The notes under the pieces were generated by a model that saw only the letters and a list, made by a program, of their open reading frames with translations, did not search any database and was not told the origin of the DNA. A program made the position numbers and the translations under genes. Positions 13,025-22,597 of a DNA stretch of 64,000 bases are shown here, piece by piece (the first letter of the stretch is position 1; each line of letters begins with the position of its first letter). The DNA comes from Capronia americana (Eukaryota > Ascomycota > Eurotiomycetes > Chaetothyriales > Herpotrichiellaceae), in the NCBI GenBank assembly GCA_016110215.1, contig JADWQD010000014.1:744001-808000 (forward strand), given 5' to 3'.

Positions 13025-13938
13025 TCAGTAGAAGCTCTCGACAATACTCTCCTTGTTGGCATTCATCCTGGCGTCCAGACCACCTGGTCCGCCCTCCCCA
13101 AGCCTAAAGACACTCTCAATGACACTCAACTCAGTCGCGGTGGTGTCCATGCCCGTCACAGCAAGCCAGTCATTCACAACCATGCCCGCACCGACGACGG
13201 GACTTCCGCGATTGACGCTGCCAGCCACAAGCGGGACTTGTAATAGAGAGGACAGTTCGTCTTGGTCTTGGATGGAGGTCTTTGGGTGCACGATGCCGCC
13301 TTGATTTGAAAGTGACATGTACGAGCCAGTGAGGACGTTGCCGGCGATGGTCTGGCGGAACACTTCGACGCCCAGGGTGTCTGCAATGATTTCTTCGGTT
13401 TCGCGCTCGAGGTCCGGGTGAACTAGGGCGACGTGGTCGTCTGCGCAGATCATCAGTTAGTCCCGCGTCCATGAAGTGAAGATTTTATTCCCGTGCGCGA
13501 GAGAGGGCAAGGTGGGCACATACTGCAACAAACCACATTCCCTAGTGCCGATAACCGCTCTTCAATCCTCTCGACCTTGACTTTGTCCGGTAGCGTGTTT
13601 CTTAGGTGTTGTAACTCTTGGTCCGTCGTCGAGGTAGGGACCAGCAAGCCGTTCTTGTTTCCAGACGTCAAGCGGCCCACGATTCGGGTGCCGGAAATGG
13701 TACATCTTGCGATGGGAATCAGATCTGCGAGTTCGGATTCGAAGATGGAGTAGAAATTCTCGGAGGCGCCAATGGCGACAAGGCAGTATGAGTTTGTGAG
13801 ATTGGCGAAGACGCCCACCTCGTTGGAGTTTTCAAACTACATTAGACATGCACGTCAGCGTTCTCTTCTGTCCTTGTCTGGTCCTGACGCCCAGAAAAAG
13901 TAGCTGACTCGCGGGCGTACCTGTGCTCTGACCGCCAT
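13025..13938 (-). CDS. TIF6: Eukaryotic translation initiation factor 6 / ribosome anti-association factor
   Basis: Binds the 60S subunit, keeps it from joining 40S, and is needed for 60S biogenesis in the nucleolus. Exons: 13921-13938 (only MAVRAQ), 13524-13836, 13025-13440. The protein is 248 residues, against about 245 in the family. Conserved stretches are [19 protein letters not shown], the repeat blocks around [37 protein letters not shown] and the C-terminal [12 protein letters not shown]. The tiny first exon is a good match because the encoded MAVRAQ joins FENSNE, as in other eIF6 proteins. Confidence 0.96.
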
Positions 13939-14584
13939 GGTTACCTGGCCGACCTGATAGTTCTACTGCGTCGAGGTGTGTTGTGCGGTTGGCTGGTGAA
14001 AGGAGTGCGAGCGAGGGTGAGTGCGCGGAAGGAAAGCGGGGTGGCAATGTCACTGATTATTCGTGTGCGAAAGCGGTGAACTTTACAACAGCAGTCAAGT
14101 CGTGGATCTTTTGCGCTCTTATATTTATCCCTGTGAGCGGTGTTTCCCAGGTGTTGACGAATGGTGCAAGAACAGCGTGTGAATCATACAGCACGGGCTC
14201 GTCGCCAGAAAGTCTGGTTGCAATCGTGCATGCGACTTTTGTCGCCGCCCACCTCCACCTCCATCCAATCAATGACGACAACCTCGTTCGTCCGGCCGCC
14301 GCTGGGCGCCGCCACTGACAGTGAAGAGTCATCGCTCTACGTCTCCTTCCACTTACCACATTTGTCCTCTGCTTAAAACGACCACTCGTGCCTGCTTCAC
14401 CCCTATGACTCCTTCTTAGACATTTGTGCGGCACCTAGTGGGCGTCTTTCACGACGCTGATGTCATGGGGGCGAACGCCTCTGTATGTGTGTGTCTTTTC
14501 AGATGCGCAGAAAATTATACAGCTAGCATCGGGCACCCCCACGGCGCACCCATGCTTCTATGGACTCGTCGACACCCCTGACCT
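13939..14584. other. Upstream region of TIF6
   Basis: No gene or RNA is recognisable in these 650 bp. They hold the TIF6 promoter and border the decayed region that follows. Confidence 0.5.
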
Positions 14585-14957
14585 CTACGCCAGAGCATCC
14601 CCTTCCAAACCAGAAGATCTGTTCTGAGATCCTCGCCGTGGCCTAACCTTCACAGACAACAACTGCAAACCAAGGATTGCGTCGTCATAGCAAGCCCTCA
14701 TGGCCTGCTCGTCGTCGTTCCAGACCTGATATGACTGGTTACCGGAGACGTCGTTCTTGTCACACCAAGCATCGAAGCAGCGGTTCAGGGTCTTCCCGGG
14801 GTCTTTGGCATCCACGGAATGCAGCATGAAGCCATCGTCGACGAAAGGACTCCCGGCGACATTGCTGACGTCGAAGTAGACCTTCCCTTGGCCCTGCTCC
14901 TATGTCCACTCCAGCTGGGTTACCAGGATGGGAGATGCATTCGGATCTCTGGTACAC
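14585..14957 (-). pseudogene. Bys1/thaumatin-like secreted protein, C-terminal remnant
   Basis: Minus-strand frame reads CTRDPNASPILVTQLEWT, then an in-frame TAG at 14900-14902, then EQGQGKVYFDVSNVAGSPF and a cysteine-containing tail (RCFDAWCDKN, AMRACYDD). The order 'P-[IV]-QFEW...YFDVSNV-G-PF...C' is typical of the C-terminal half of the Bys1 / antigenic-thaumatin-like family of small secreted fungal proteins. The stop cuts between two conserved segments without a splice signal that would remove it. No N-terminal half or signal peptide is present upstream; instead the frame runs into the Clr5-like gene. I read it as a decayed fragment. The family assignment is tentative. Confidence 0.45.
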
Positions 14958-15565
14958 CTGCGAACTTTTGTTAGCTCATCCAACGTCGGCATTAGGGGAG
15001 ACGGTGGAGTCACATGATGGTCATGCCGGTGCCTGAAGGGTGTCACCACTGCTGTGGTCGACATGATATGGCCATTGTCTGCAGCATGATATGGTGTCTC
15101 CGGGGGTGTGGGTGTCGGGTCTCGGTAGGTTAATCCGGGCGGAGTTCTGGCATTTGGGGACAGATGAGCAGGCTCGGCGTCGCGGCGTCTCCAATATCTC
15201 TGAACCTCTTTAGCAGAGCGCCTTTCTCCTCGAATTGTAAACACTGTGTCTTTGCCGGCAGAGCTTCTATTGGCAAGAATTCGAGCTGCGAAAAGCATCT
15301 CAGATTCCTAGTGCATGTTAGATAAGTCAAGACTCCTGAAGTCGATGTTTACCTTGTTCTTCTTGTCTAGTCCCCACCGCTTGATCCGGTACTTATAATG
15401 ACATTCGCTGCGTTGACCGTCAGGAAATATACTGCTGACGACCTGAGATGTGCCTACCTTGCATGGAAACCGTCTCGTGCTAAAATATCCATGATCTCAG
15501 GAAGCTTTCTTTTTTCATCTTTGTATAGCCGAATGAATCAGGGCCGAATGGCTTCCCATTCATGA
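14958..15565 (-). pseudogene. Clr5-domain protein, interrupted by an in-frame TGA
   Basis: Three exon-like blocks on the minus strand read WEAIRP-stop-FIRLYKDEKRKLPEIMDI, then DGFHAS|ECHYKYRIKRWGLDKKNK, then a block with ARILANRSSAGKDTVFTIRG and AKEVQRYWRRRD. This is the N-terminal Clr5 domain of fungal proteins plus the block that usually follows it. Introns with good GT...AG signals separate the blocks. The TGA at 15538-15540 sits where the family has a hydrophobic residue, and no in-frame ATG precedes the domain. So either the gene is broken or translation starts downstream in a shortened form. The reading frame continues directly into the Bys1-like remnant. Function of Clr5-domain proteins is mostly unknown; many sit next to ankyrin or NLR-type modules. 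Confidence 0.6.
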
Positions 15566-16291
15566 CGTCTGTAAGGGTGAATGCGCTTCATAGTCGTATT
15601 TTATTCCTTGCCGGAGGAACACTGCTATGTGTGCTTTCACCAAAATATGTTGAAAGGGAGGAAATATGATTATATAGACCAGTGGACGCGTGAGAGAACT
15701 AGGTTACAAGATCGGCTTCCACAGTCACACAAACAAAAGTCAATATAGAGTCTTGCTGATTGGCGGACTCTGATTAGCTTCACCGAGTAATGACTGACAC
15801 TAACTGCCAGTTGCCCTGCCTGTCTTTGGGGTGCCGGGGGTGCGCACATGGCGGCACCACTCATGTCCCCAAATCGGGGCAGAGCTTGCTGTAAATTTAC
15901 GTGTCTCATTATCTGTATAGTATATACTCAAACAGGCGGCTAATTTATCACCGAAGATCTTTTTGTAAATCCGTGTGGTATCAAGAATACCATAATAACA
16001 TTGATGGGTTATGATCCGTAGTCTGGAAAAATAGATCTCTGCTGGTTCGGGAAAGCGCAACCCACTTATTTCCTTTGCTTTCAGCCGGAGAAAGTTGTAA
16101 TGTGTCTGCAAAGGGGAGGGCGGTTTCGGGAACGACTATACCAGCAAGGTGACCCTTTGGTTTCCGAGGGGAGCCTGCCAGTAAGCTAGTGTGCTAAGTT
16201 TGGCTTAACCACAACTTCGAGTGTCCACAGTGTTGGCTTCTTTCAGCTCTCGATATTCTGGACCTCCTTACATACCCAAGCGTGAGAACCA
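15566..16291. other. AT-richer intergenic stretch
   Basis: Lower GC than the flanks, with no recognisable coding region. A 103-codon minus-strand frame at 15800-16111 shows no domain. Base composition would suit an old, mutated insertion, but I see no terminal repeats. Confidence 0.4.
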
Positions 16292-17530
16292 TCATCTTGC
16301 GGGGTCATCCTCAAAATCGCTTTCAGGCCTTGACGCTACCTCTGTTGGTGCTGTACTGTGTATCGTTGTATCGCAGGAGTGTATAGCTTCGTCTAAGTCA
16401 TTTCCGGCCAGAGCGTGATACTCCCTGTCCGCTTTCAACATCTCTTCCACAGCCATTTGTTCAAGGTGATCCAATTCGATCCGCTGATCCGAGATCTGTT
16501 TGAGTTTAGAATCGAGCCTAGACTCAAGAAGATCTTTGTTCCGTTTGAGTTCTCCTATGCTGGTCTGCGTTTCTCTCCGAAGTCGGGCCAACGACCTAGT
16601 GCAAAGGTCGTCGTGAAGTAACTGTGTCAGAGCTTCCGCATCGGCCAGAAACCGTTCCAGTCCACTTGCACTAATCCGAAGTCGGTGCACTACTGTGTGC
16701 CGGAGGTGACTTATAGAGCTGGTGAGCTCACTGAACGATTGTCCTAAGCTTGCTAGGTCCGCATGCTGAAAACGATCCTGGTTGGCGAGAAGGGTTCGCG
16801 TCCATGAATTCAACTCAACACATTCTCGACAGTCCCAACCTTCTCTTTCAATGACGTCCTTCATTTCCCGTAACCCAAAGTTGTAGCAGGCATGTTCGAG
16901 AATCCTCTGCACTTTGGAAAGTAACCGGTGCTGTGTTGGATATGGTAGATATACAGGGTAGAGGGATGGAACTTGAACGTCAGTATAAGGGGAAGGTCGC
17001 TTGCGGGGTGCTGTTCTTAGCTGGGAGAGGGCTACCACAGTATTAGCTTACGTGCCAGATCCACTGCGATTGAGCGTGACCGACCAGCAGGTGATACCTT
17101 GTCGTTAGATAAATGGATGTCTTGGCTACCTCCCGCAGCAGCGTTGTTGTTCTGGTCTCCCGAAATGGACCTGATGGCGTCTGCCTCCAATCTTGCGGCT
17201 TCTGCCTCTGAAGCAGACCGTTCAGCACTCTGGGCGGGAGAAATCTGGAAAACCTCAGGGAAGCGGAATTTCGCCTTCAGAGTGGACTCAAAGATCTGCT
17301 GTTCTAAAAGCTCCTTTGCTATGTTGCAGACATTGTCAAGATTGTGTTCCTGGATTAAGTCTCACATCGATATTATGTTGCGCCTTCTGGACGACCTCGC
17401 GCACCTTTTTGGCCCTGCGGATCTGCGCGTCGACTCCTTTGAAGGAATCCTTCAGGGCGAGGTACACCAGTCTTTCGTCGGGGAGGTTTTTGGTCATCAC
17501 GTACACCGAGGGAAAATCAAGAGAAGCCAT
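16292..17530 (-). CDS. Hypothetical coiled-coil protein
   Basis: Three exons (17405-17530, 17098-17349, 16292-17020) give 368 residues, starting MASLDFPSVYVMTKNLPDER. I recognise no catalytic domain. The middle third contains a short conserved-looking block (HRLLSKVQRILEHACYN...EREGWDC.ECVELNSWT), followed by about 120 residues of heptad-like, charged helix (ERFLADAEALTQLLHDD onward) that should form a coiled coil, and an acidic tail ending FEDDPAR. I chose the start at 17530 because the frame is open but unconserved-looking further upstream. Splice phases are consistent throughout. It is divergent from the cyanamide hydratase. Confidence 0.6.
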
Positions 17531-18159
17531 ATTGACCGAGAGAGGTCGAGCTGAGGAGACGATATCACATACGTCACATGTGGAAGATTGATGGTCAATG
17601 TGACACAGGCGTGTCGAATTAGGACGAGTGCCATGTACGAAACAGTCATGTGCGGGAATTAATGTCCTGTTTGATGGAAAGCTCCTCGGAATGCATCTAG
17701 ATCGAGCCATCCATGATTCCAGGATGCTTGGTGGCAGCTCATGGCCGCGAATACCTAGCAGACTTAGAGGGTCAGAGGGTAGGTGTTCGGATCATATCAG
17801 CATTAGCAAGAATACATTACCCAAGGTTGTCAAAGTTGGGGACTCCGCCTTTTGCTTGACAATTCGCCCCCTTCGCTAGGTGGGATGAATAATTACATAA
17901 TTCCGGACGTGTAAGTTCGCCGATGACCGCCAGATCCCGCACCTCCAGAACAAGGGTGTAGCCCGACTCAAGGCTCTGTACGATTCAAGTCCGATGGTCC
18001 TTTGGAAAAGGTATTTTAACCGGAATAGAGCAACATTAGCACTTCGGTTCTTTGCGACTCTGCCCAACCCGAAATTGAAGCAGCGTGCAGTGCCTGTCGC
18101 CGAGAGATACTCAGAAGATCCCACTTTCAAGCTGTATATTGAGAATCCAAGAATCTGCA
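17531..18159. promoter_or_regulatory. Divergent region, coiled-coil gene / cyanamide hydratase
   Basis: 630 bp between two outward-facing starts; it should contain both promoters. The open frame of the hydratase extends upstream to an ATG at 18085, which would add 25 unconserved residues. Confidence 0.4.
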
Positions 18160-18858
18160 ATGATAGACGCCACGAAAGCGTACGGTTTTACTGCCCTGGC
18201 GGCTGATCCAGGTCCGGTAGAATCCATCACGATAACACCATCGCCTGTCGAGATCTCCTCACTCAAAGTGCCAGCAACGCCACTTGCTGCGCGCATAGAC
18301 GCATACGCCAAATCGAAGCTTGACCCTGATACGTACCGCCACAGTCTCCGAGTATACTGCTATGGTTGCGCGATCGCGCGGCAGTGCTTTCCAGAATTCG
18401 AACTTACCCCTGGCACGCATCTGGAGGAGACCTGGTTCTTCACGGCGATGCTTCACGACATAGGGACGAGCCCGGAGTTCATAGCGAACACGAGGCTTAG
18501 CTTTGAGTTTTGGGGCGGTAATCATGCTTTGGGCTTACTACAGGATCCGACCATCGCAGGAGGCCAAGATGTTTGCGCACCCCGCGAACAGGCGGAGAGC
18601 GTTGCGGAGGCAATCATAAGACATCAAGACATCCAACATAGCGGCAAGATCACCTTGATGACGAGATTGATACATTTGGGGACACTCCTGGATAACATTG
18701 GGTTCGGTAAAGAACTTGTACATGGCAAGACGGTTGAGAATGTTGTGAACACATACCCGAGCCAGGGGTGGACTGAGTGTCTCAGGACGATGTTACAGAA
18801 GGAAAAGAGCTTGAAGCCTTATGCAATGGTCACACGGCTAGAGAGATCAACGAAATGA
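18160..18858 (+). CDS. Cyanamide hydratase-like HD-domain protein
   Basis: A single-exon frame encodes 232 residues of the HD superfamily branch that includes fungal cyanamide hydratase (cyanamide to urea). The metal-binding pattern is visible: His61 in TYRHSLRVY, His99-Asp100 in TAMLHDIGT, and a later Asp in LGTLLDNIGFG. Conserved family text such as EAIIRHQDIQHSGKITLMTRL and the C-terminal block around Q-KEKSLKP also match. Length fits the family (about 225-245). The start at 18160 is preferred over 18085 because the family begins close to this point. Many proteins with this annotation have unproven substrates, so hydrolysis of cyanamide is only likely. Confidence 0.85.
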   Translation: MIDATKAYGFTALAADPGPVESITITPSPVEISSLKVPATPLAARIDAYAKSKLDPDTYRHSLRVYCYGCAIARQCFPEFELTPGTHLEETWFFTAMLHDIGTSPEFIANTRLSFEFWGGNHALGLLQDPTIAGGQDVCAPREQAESVAEAIIRHQDIQHSGKITLMTRLIHLGTLLDNIGFGKELVHGKTVENVVNTYPSQGWTECLRTMLQKEKSLKPYAMVTRLERSTK

Positions 18859-19004
18859 TAGACAGAGTCACACTGAGGGCGGAGTGTTATGCGAGACTGA
18901 AATCCACGGGAGCCATTCCGTACTTTGCACCAGAACAGTTTGACGGATGAGTTGAGAATGGTTGACCGGAGTCCTCTCGACGGGCTAACGTCAAGACCGC
19001 GTAA

Positions 19005-19993
19005 TCCTACACCTTGTTCAAACTGTGGTATGACCTTTCCATGACCTGTTGACCGCAGGCTCGCACGTTCGTATGCTTCCTTCGCCTTCGCCTGATGATA
19101 AGTCTCTGCCACGAATGTTTGCAGAAGACCTATATCCGTGAACACTTGCCAATGTCGTCAGTGCTGTAACGTTCGGCGACACAATGAAGAACAACGCCTT
19201 GACCTTCTCTTTACCCTTGGGTAAGCCGCGTTCTCTGTGCTCGTCCACATATTGAAAGGTGACTTGTCCACCGATATCATCGTTCCTGTCTCTGTCACTA
19301 GAGACCAGTAATTTTCTAGAACGTGGCCACCGACTGTGTCAATGATAACATCGTAACTGTCGGACTGTCTCTTCATTGCGGCATACTCCACGGTTTCATC
19401 CGCGCCCAAACCTCGCAAGAAGGTCTCATTGCGAGTATTAGAGCTCGTTACAGCCACGACATGCAAGCCTGCGATGGAAGCCAGCTGAACAAGGTAAATC
19501 CCAACATCCCCAGCGGCGCCAGTAATCAGCACTTTCTGTCTCCGCTGAACCCCATCACTGGGTATTAGCATGGCCCTATGCTTGACCACATCAGTGACTG
19601 ATGGCAACGGCAACCCCCGCATGGCCAAACAAAGCTTCATAGGCTGTCAATGCGCAGAGTGGCAAAGCTGCCGCATGTTCCCAGGTCAAATTTCCTGGCT
19701 TTCGTGCAACTTCATCCTCGCTAATAACGGCATATTCGGCCCACGTAGAGGCTCGCTTGAAATGCATCATTCCGAAGATCTGATCCCCAGGCCGGAATTT
19801 AGGGGTTGCACCACCCTTAGGGTCAGAGAACGTGTTCAGTACAACTCCAGCAAAGTCATTGCCGGGGATGGCATATTCTGTTGAATAGGTCTCTGGCCAT
19901 GTCAAGGTATCACGGATTACCGGTGCTGCCTTGATGCGGACTAAGAGTTCTCCCTGCTTTAACGCTGTTGAGATCGGGACTTCATCAAGAATA
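19005..19993 (-). pseudogene. Medium-chain (quinone oxidoreductase-like) dehydrogenase, broken
   Basis: Reading from about 19993: DEVPISTALKQGELLVRIKA, TWPETYSTEYAIPGNDFAGV, then the cofactor region KVLITGAAGDVGIYLVQLAS with LGADETVEYA, and a C-terminal part with KVKALFFIVSPN and EAYERASLRSTGHGKVI. That is an NAD(P)H-dependent zinc-less MDR enzyme in order. It lacks a start: the frame meets a stop just upstream, where AT-rich DNA begins, removing the first 10 or so residues. The frame changes near 19600 (an intron is possible), again at about 19250 and again near 19145, and no introns fit at the last two. I therefore call it a pseudogene, truncated at its 5' end by or next to an insertion. 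Confidence 0.7.
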
Positions 19994-20230
19994 TAGATTA
20001 AAGAGAAGAAGACTTATAGAAGCGGTAAGAGGGATTCTTTATTAATATATCTCCTATCCCCTTTAGAGTAGGGCGAGTTAACTTAATATAGTAAATAAGT
20101 AGTTGAGGTCGAGATAGCAGCCTCCTAAGCGTAGAACTAGCAGCGCCGCTTTTAAACACCTTCTCCCATTTAACTGGTGCACGACGATACATCTAAAGAG
20201 GTAATAATAGAGGCTATATCCTTCTCCACC
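19994..20230. other. AT-rich block abutting the truncated dehydrogenase
   Basis: Sharp change to AT-rich sequence (runs such as ttattaatatatctcc and taaataagtagtt), beginning where the dehydrogenase coding homology stops. It resembles mutated transposon DNA but has no visible terminal repeats or coding homology. Confidence 0.4.
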
Positions 20231-20294
20231 GGAGCGAGCCCGAGTCGATCATCTACCTGGTGCCTAGGCGCGAGGCATCGCGGCCCCCACGAAG

Positions 20295-20460
20295 GGTGAG
20301 ACACGGGTGACGGCTCACCCTGGCTCGCGCGCGACGGGGGTGAGTACAGGGCGGCGTCACCCTCGTCCGGAAGCGGGGTGAGCTCACCGTGAATTTACCT
20401 CCTCTTGCCGGCTCTTATTCCATTTCGACTTCGAGCCACGAGAATTCACCCCGTGGTTCT
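20295..20460. repeat. Cluster of GGTGA/TCACC motifs
   Basis: Eight copies of GGTGA or its complement TCACC occur within 166 bp (near 20295, 20306, 20315, 20339, 20357, 20377, 20384, 20456). One pair forms the perfect palindrome ggtgagctcacc at 20377-20388. The block is GC-rich and follows directly on the AT-rich stretch. It could be a protein-binding array or part of a decayed element. Confidence 0.5.
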
Positions 20461-20635
20461 ACAGATGTGCAATCCTGCTTTTCCTGATGAACAGATCTCA
20501 GTCCATTAGATTCAAACGCATCTCTCACTCAATCGTGAAAATCCAAGGGTCTAATCTAACTAACACTGACCGGCACGCTTACTTTAAGGTAGACATATGT
20601 CGCGGTACTTTCTTTTGGTACTGTATGCTACCAGC

Positions 20636-20797
20636 ATGGACCTAGACATGGACATGGACATGAACACGGGCCAGACAGGTAAGACAGATAGATAATCACA
20701 CAGCCGCGAATGACGAGTATTAATTGTTGAACATAAAACGTCAAATATTGCAGATATGACGAATATGCCAGCCGGGAAGATGAGTGTCTACCTCTGA
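20636..20797 (+). pseudogene. Methionine-rich mini-ORF, Ctr copper-transporter N-terminus-like
   Basis: ATG at 20636 reads MDLDMDMDMNTGQT. A 75-nt GT-AG intron (20679-20753) joins it in phase to DMTNMPAGKMSVYL and a stop, 28 residues in all, 8 of them methionine. Met-Asp repeats followed by a MxxM pattern recall the extracellular start of Ctr-type copper transporters, but no in-frame membrane helices follow. A hydrophobic stretch exists in another frame just downstream. It is either a relic or a tiny peptide gene. Confidence 0.25.
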
Positions 20798-21383
20798 AGT
20801 TGGAGAGGAGAGCGAGGAAGGACTGGACGAAGCCAACGAGCTCTCAGTTAAGGTGGTGGCTTATAGTGCCCATGTTGGACGTCGTTGTTTTGGTTGACTC
20901 TGAAAGAGGCCCCAGGGAAGGACAATGGGGAAAGAATTGGTCCTTCAGTGAGATGTGAACGTAGGGTAACCACAGTCGCGGTGAAGTACAACCATTTCGC
21001 GAGTCGGAATGAATGGAGTATCGCAGTTATACATCACAGTGCCCAGCGAGAAGTGACAAGATTTCTCTCTTCACTGGTACTCTCACCTTGCTCGCATTTA
21101 CAGTTGTAGTCGTGTCACCTGGAGGCTGCTGAGAAGTGAATGTCGTCGATAAAAAGATATCGAAACTTCTGCGATAGATGTCAACAAATGCCATCGTGAG
21201 CGACGTGCTGGGATCTATCGGTCATTGTCATTGAACAAAAACACCGCCTCTTCTGCCGCGCAAACACATTTTCAACGTGCTGTCTTTTGGAGCCTCACTC
21301 GCAACCATGAGACCAAGCTTGAGCCACCTCAGACCCCCTAACTGTTCACCCGGTCCTTCAAGTCTTTCGCCAATTACCAACCG
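20798..21383. other. Intergenic, nothing recognised
   Basis: No domain-bearing open frame, RNA gene or repeat is visible here. Confidence 0.4.
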
Positions 21384-21970
21384 CTATTTGGCCTCGAGTG
21401 CTTCCTGGACGGCTTTGTGCAATGGCGTAGGGTCCTACGAAGTTGCAGTAAGGATAAGTCAAGACATAAGTAGAAAGGGTTCGCTTACTGCCCACAGAAG
21501 GTACGACTTGATCTTAGGACCCGAGTTTCCTTCGTCTACCAGTACGATTCGAGTGGTAAATTCAGCAGTAACTGTTTTGTTGTTTGGAAGCCCCGCTGTG
21601 ACTTGGCCGATTGCCAGAAGATCGAGCGCCGCGGAGTCGTGGGCGTACACGCGCAGGAGTTCGTGACGGCGAGATCTGACGACCTTCCAGGCATTGTCTC
21701 TAGACCTGCGAATCGCTGTTGCCTGTATTAGTATTTGTAATCGTTTGATTTGATAGTTGGGACGGTGATTTCTGTACCCTCCTTTCCCTCTACTTTGCCT
21801 GTGGATGACTCCATCACTCCATCGTCGGCGAAAACGTCTTCGGCAAGTTTGTCGCCTGCTGTCTTGCTTGTATCGTCCAAGAGACTGAAGAGGGTGTCGA
21901 TGGTTGTTTTCGCCTCATCTGGGACGCTGACTGCCCTGGGCCACTCGGTTGAAGATGTGCTATACCCCAT
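21384..21970 (-). CDS. SnoaL-like (NTF2-fold) protein
   Basis: Three exons (21778-21970, 21489-21715, 21384-21434) give 156 residues. The first exon starts MGYSTSSTEWPRAVSVPDEA and contains AKTTIDTLFSLLDD...LAEDVFADDGVME. The second carries IRRSRDNAWKVVRSRRHEL...IGQVTAG and ends KSYLLWA; the third adds DPTPLHKAVQEALEAK. Size and the pattern 'short helices, D-x-F-x-x-D-G, W-x-x-x-R-S-R-x-H' fit the SnoaL-like fold, used by cyclases, isomerases and hydratases in secondary metabolism and catabolism. Catalytic residues cannot be assigned. Another ATG lies one codon upstream. It forms the left border of the putative catabolic cluster. Confidence 0.7.
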
Positions 21971-22350
21971 CATGCACACAATGAGTTGGTTGAAGAAAAT
22001 ACAGGCGTTAAAGGCTTCGTGAAGACTAAGAAAGGTCGCAGCCTGGTTATGGACGAGCGCAAAAGGATGGCTTACAATGACGGACTTGAGTATGAAATCA
22101 ACGTCCACGAAGCAAACTGAGAGAATACTCCGTCGTGGATGTCAGCGTGTAATGCCCGTTGAACTTAGCTCTCTTTGGTCAACATATATCCTGCCGTCTA
22201 TGTAGAACATAAGCGATAGAAACTACATTTTATGCATACTCTTTTCGTAGAATACTCCTCATCCATGATTGACTCGCCCGGCTGTGGGGAGAATCCCGGC
22301 ACTACCACCTGTGGCCTCTTTTCCATGCTCGAGTGTGCAAGTTCCGCAAA

Positions 22351-22589
22351 TTGGGAGAGCTGAGTGCCATCAACAATCGCTGGAGCCGTGAGAGAACATG
22401 TCCATCGTGGGAACCACTTCGCAGGCCGCACAGAAAGCGCGTTTAATGCTCGGAGAGAATATTGACCATGCCATCTTCCGGGACATCTCAAGGCCGATTT
22501 CGGCTGCAACAGCGTTCCTTGACGACGATGCGACCTTCACAGCCGAAGTCGATCGAGCCATAGAGGCTTGTTTTCAGGCGAAGCTCCCT
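22351..22589 (+). pseudogene. Pyruvate/indolepyruvate decarboxylase-like fragment
   Basis: Allowing two small deletions, the plus strand reads LGELSAIN, IAGAVREHV, then in one frame IVGTTSQAAQKARLML...AEVDRAIEACFQAKLP. This matches the N-terminal thiamine-diphosphate domain of fungal pyruvate decarboxylases, in which GELSA-N-IAGA and (H)IVG-S are adjacent conserved motifs. Two codons' worth of bases and about 11 bases are missing between the blocks, shifting frame. Nothing of the enzyme remains outside this 240-bp piece. It ends 9 bp before the stop codon of the convergent FAH-family gene, so rearrangement has joined them tail to tail. Confidence 0.6.
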
Positions 22590-22597
22590 AGTTTTTC

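Noticed and set aside
15800..16111. 103-codon minus-strand frame in AT-rich DNA, possible transposase piece
   Set aside because: No catalytic motif, terminal repeats or target duplication could be found.
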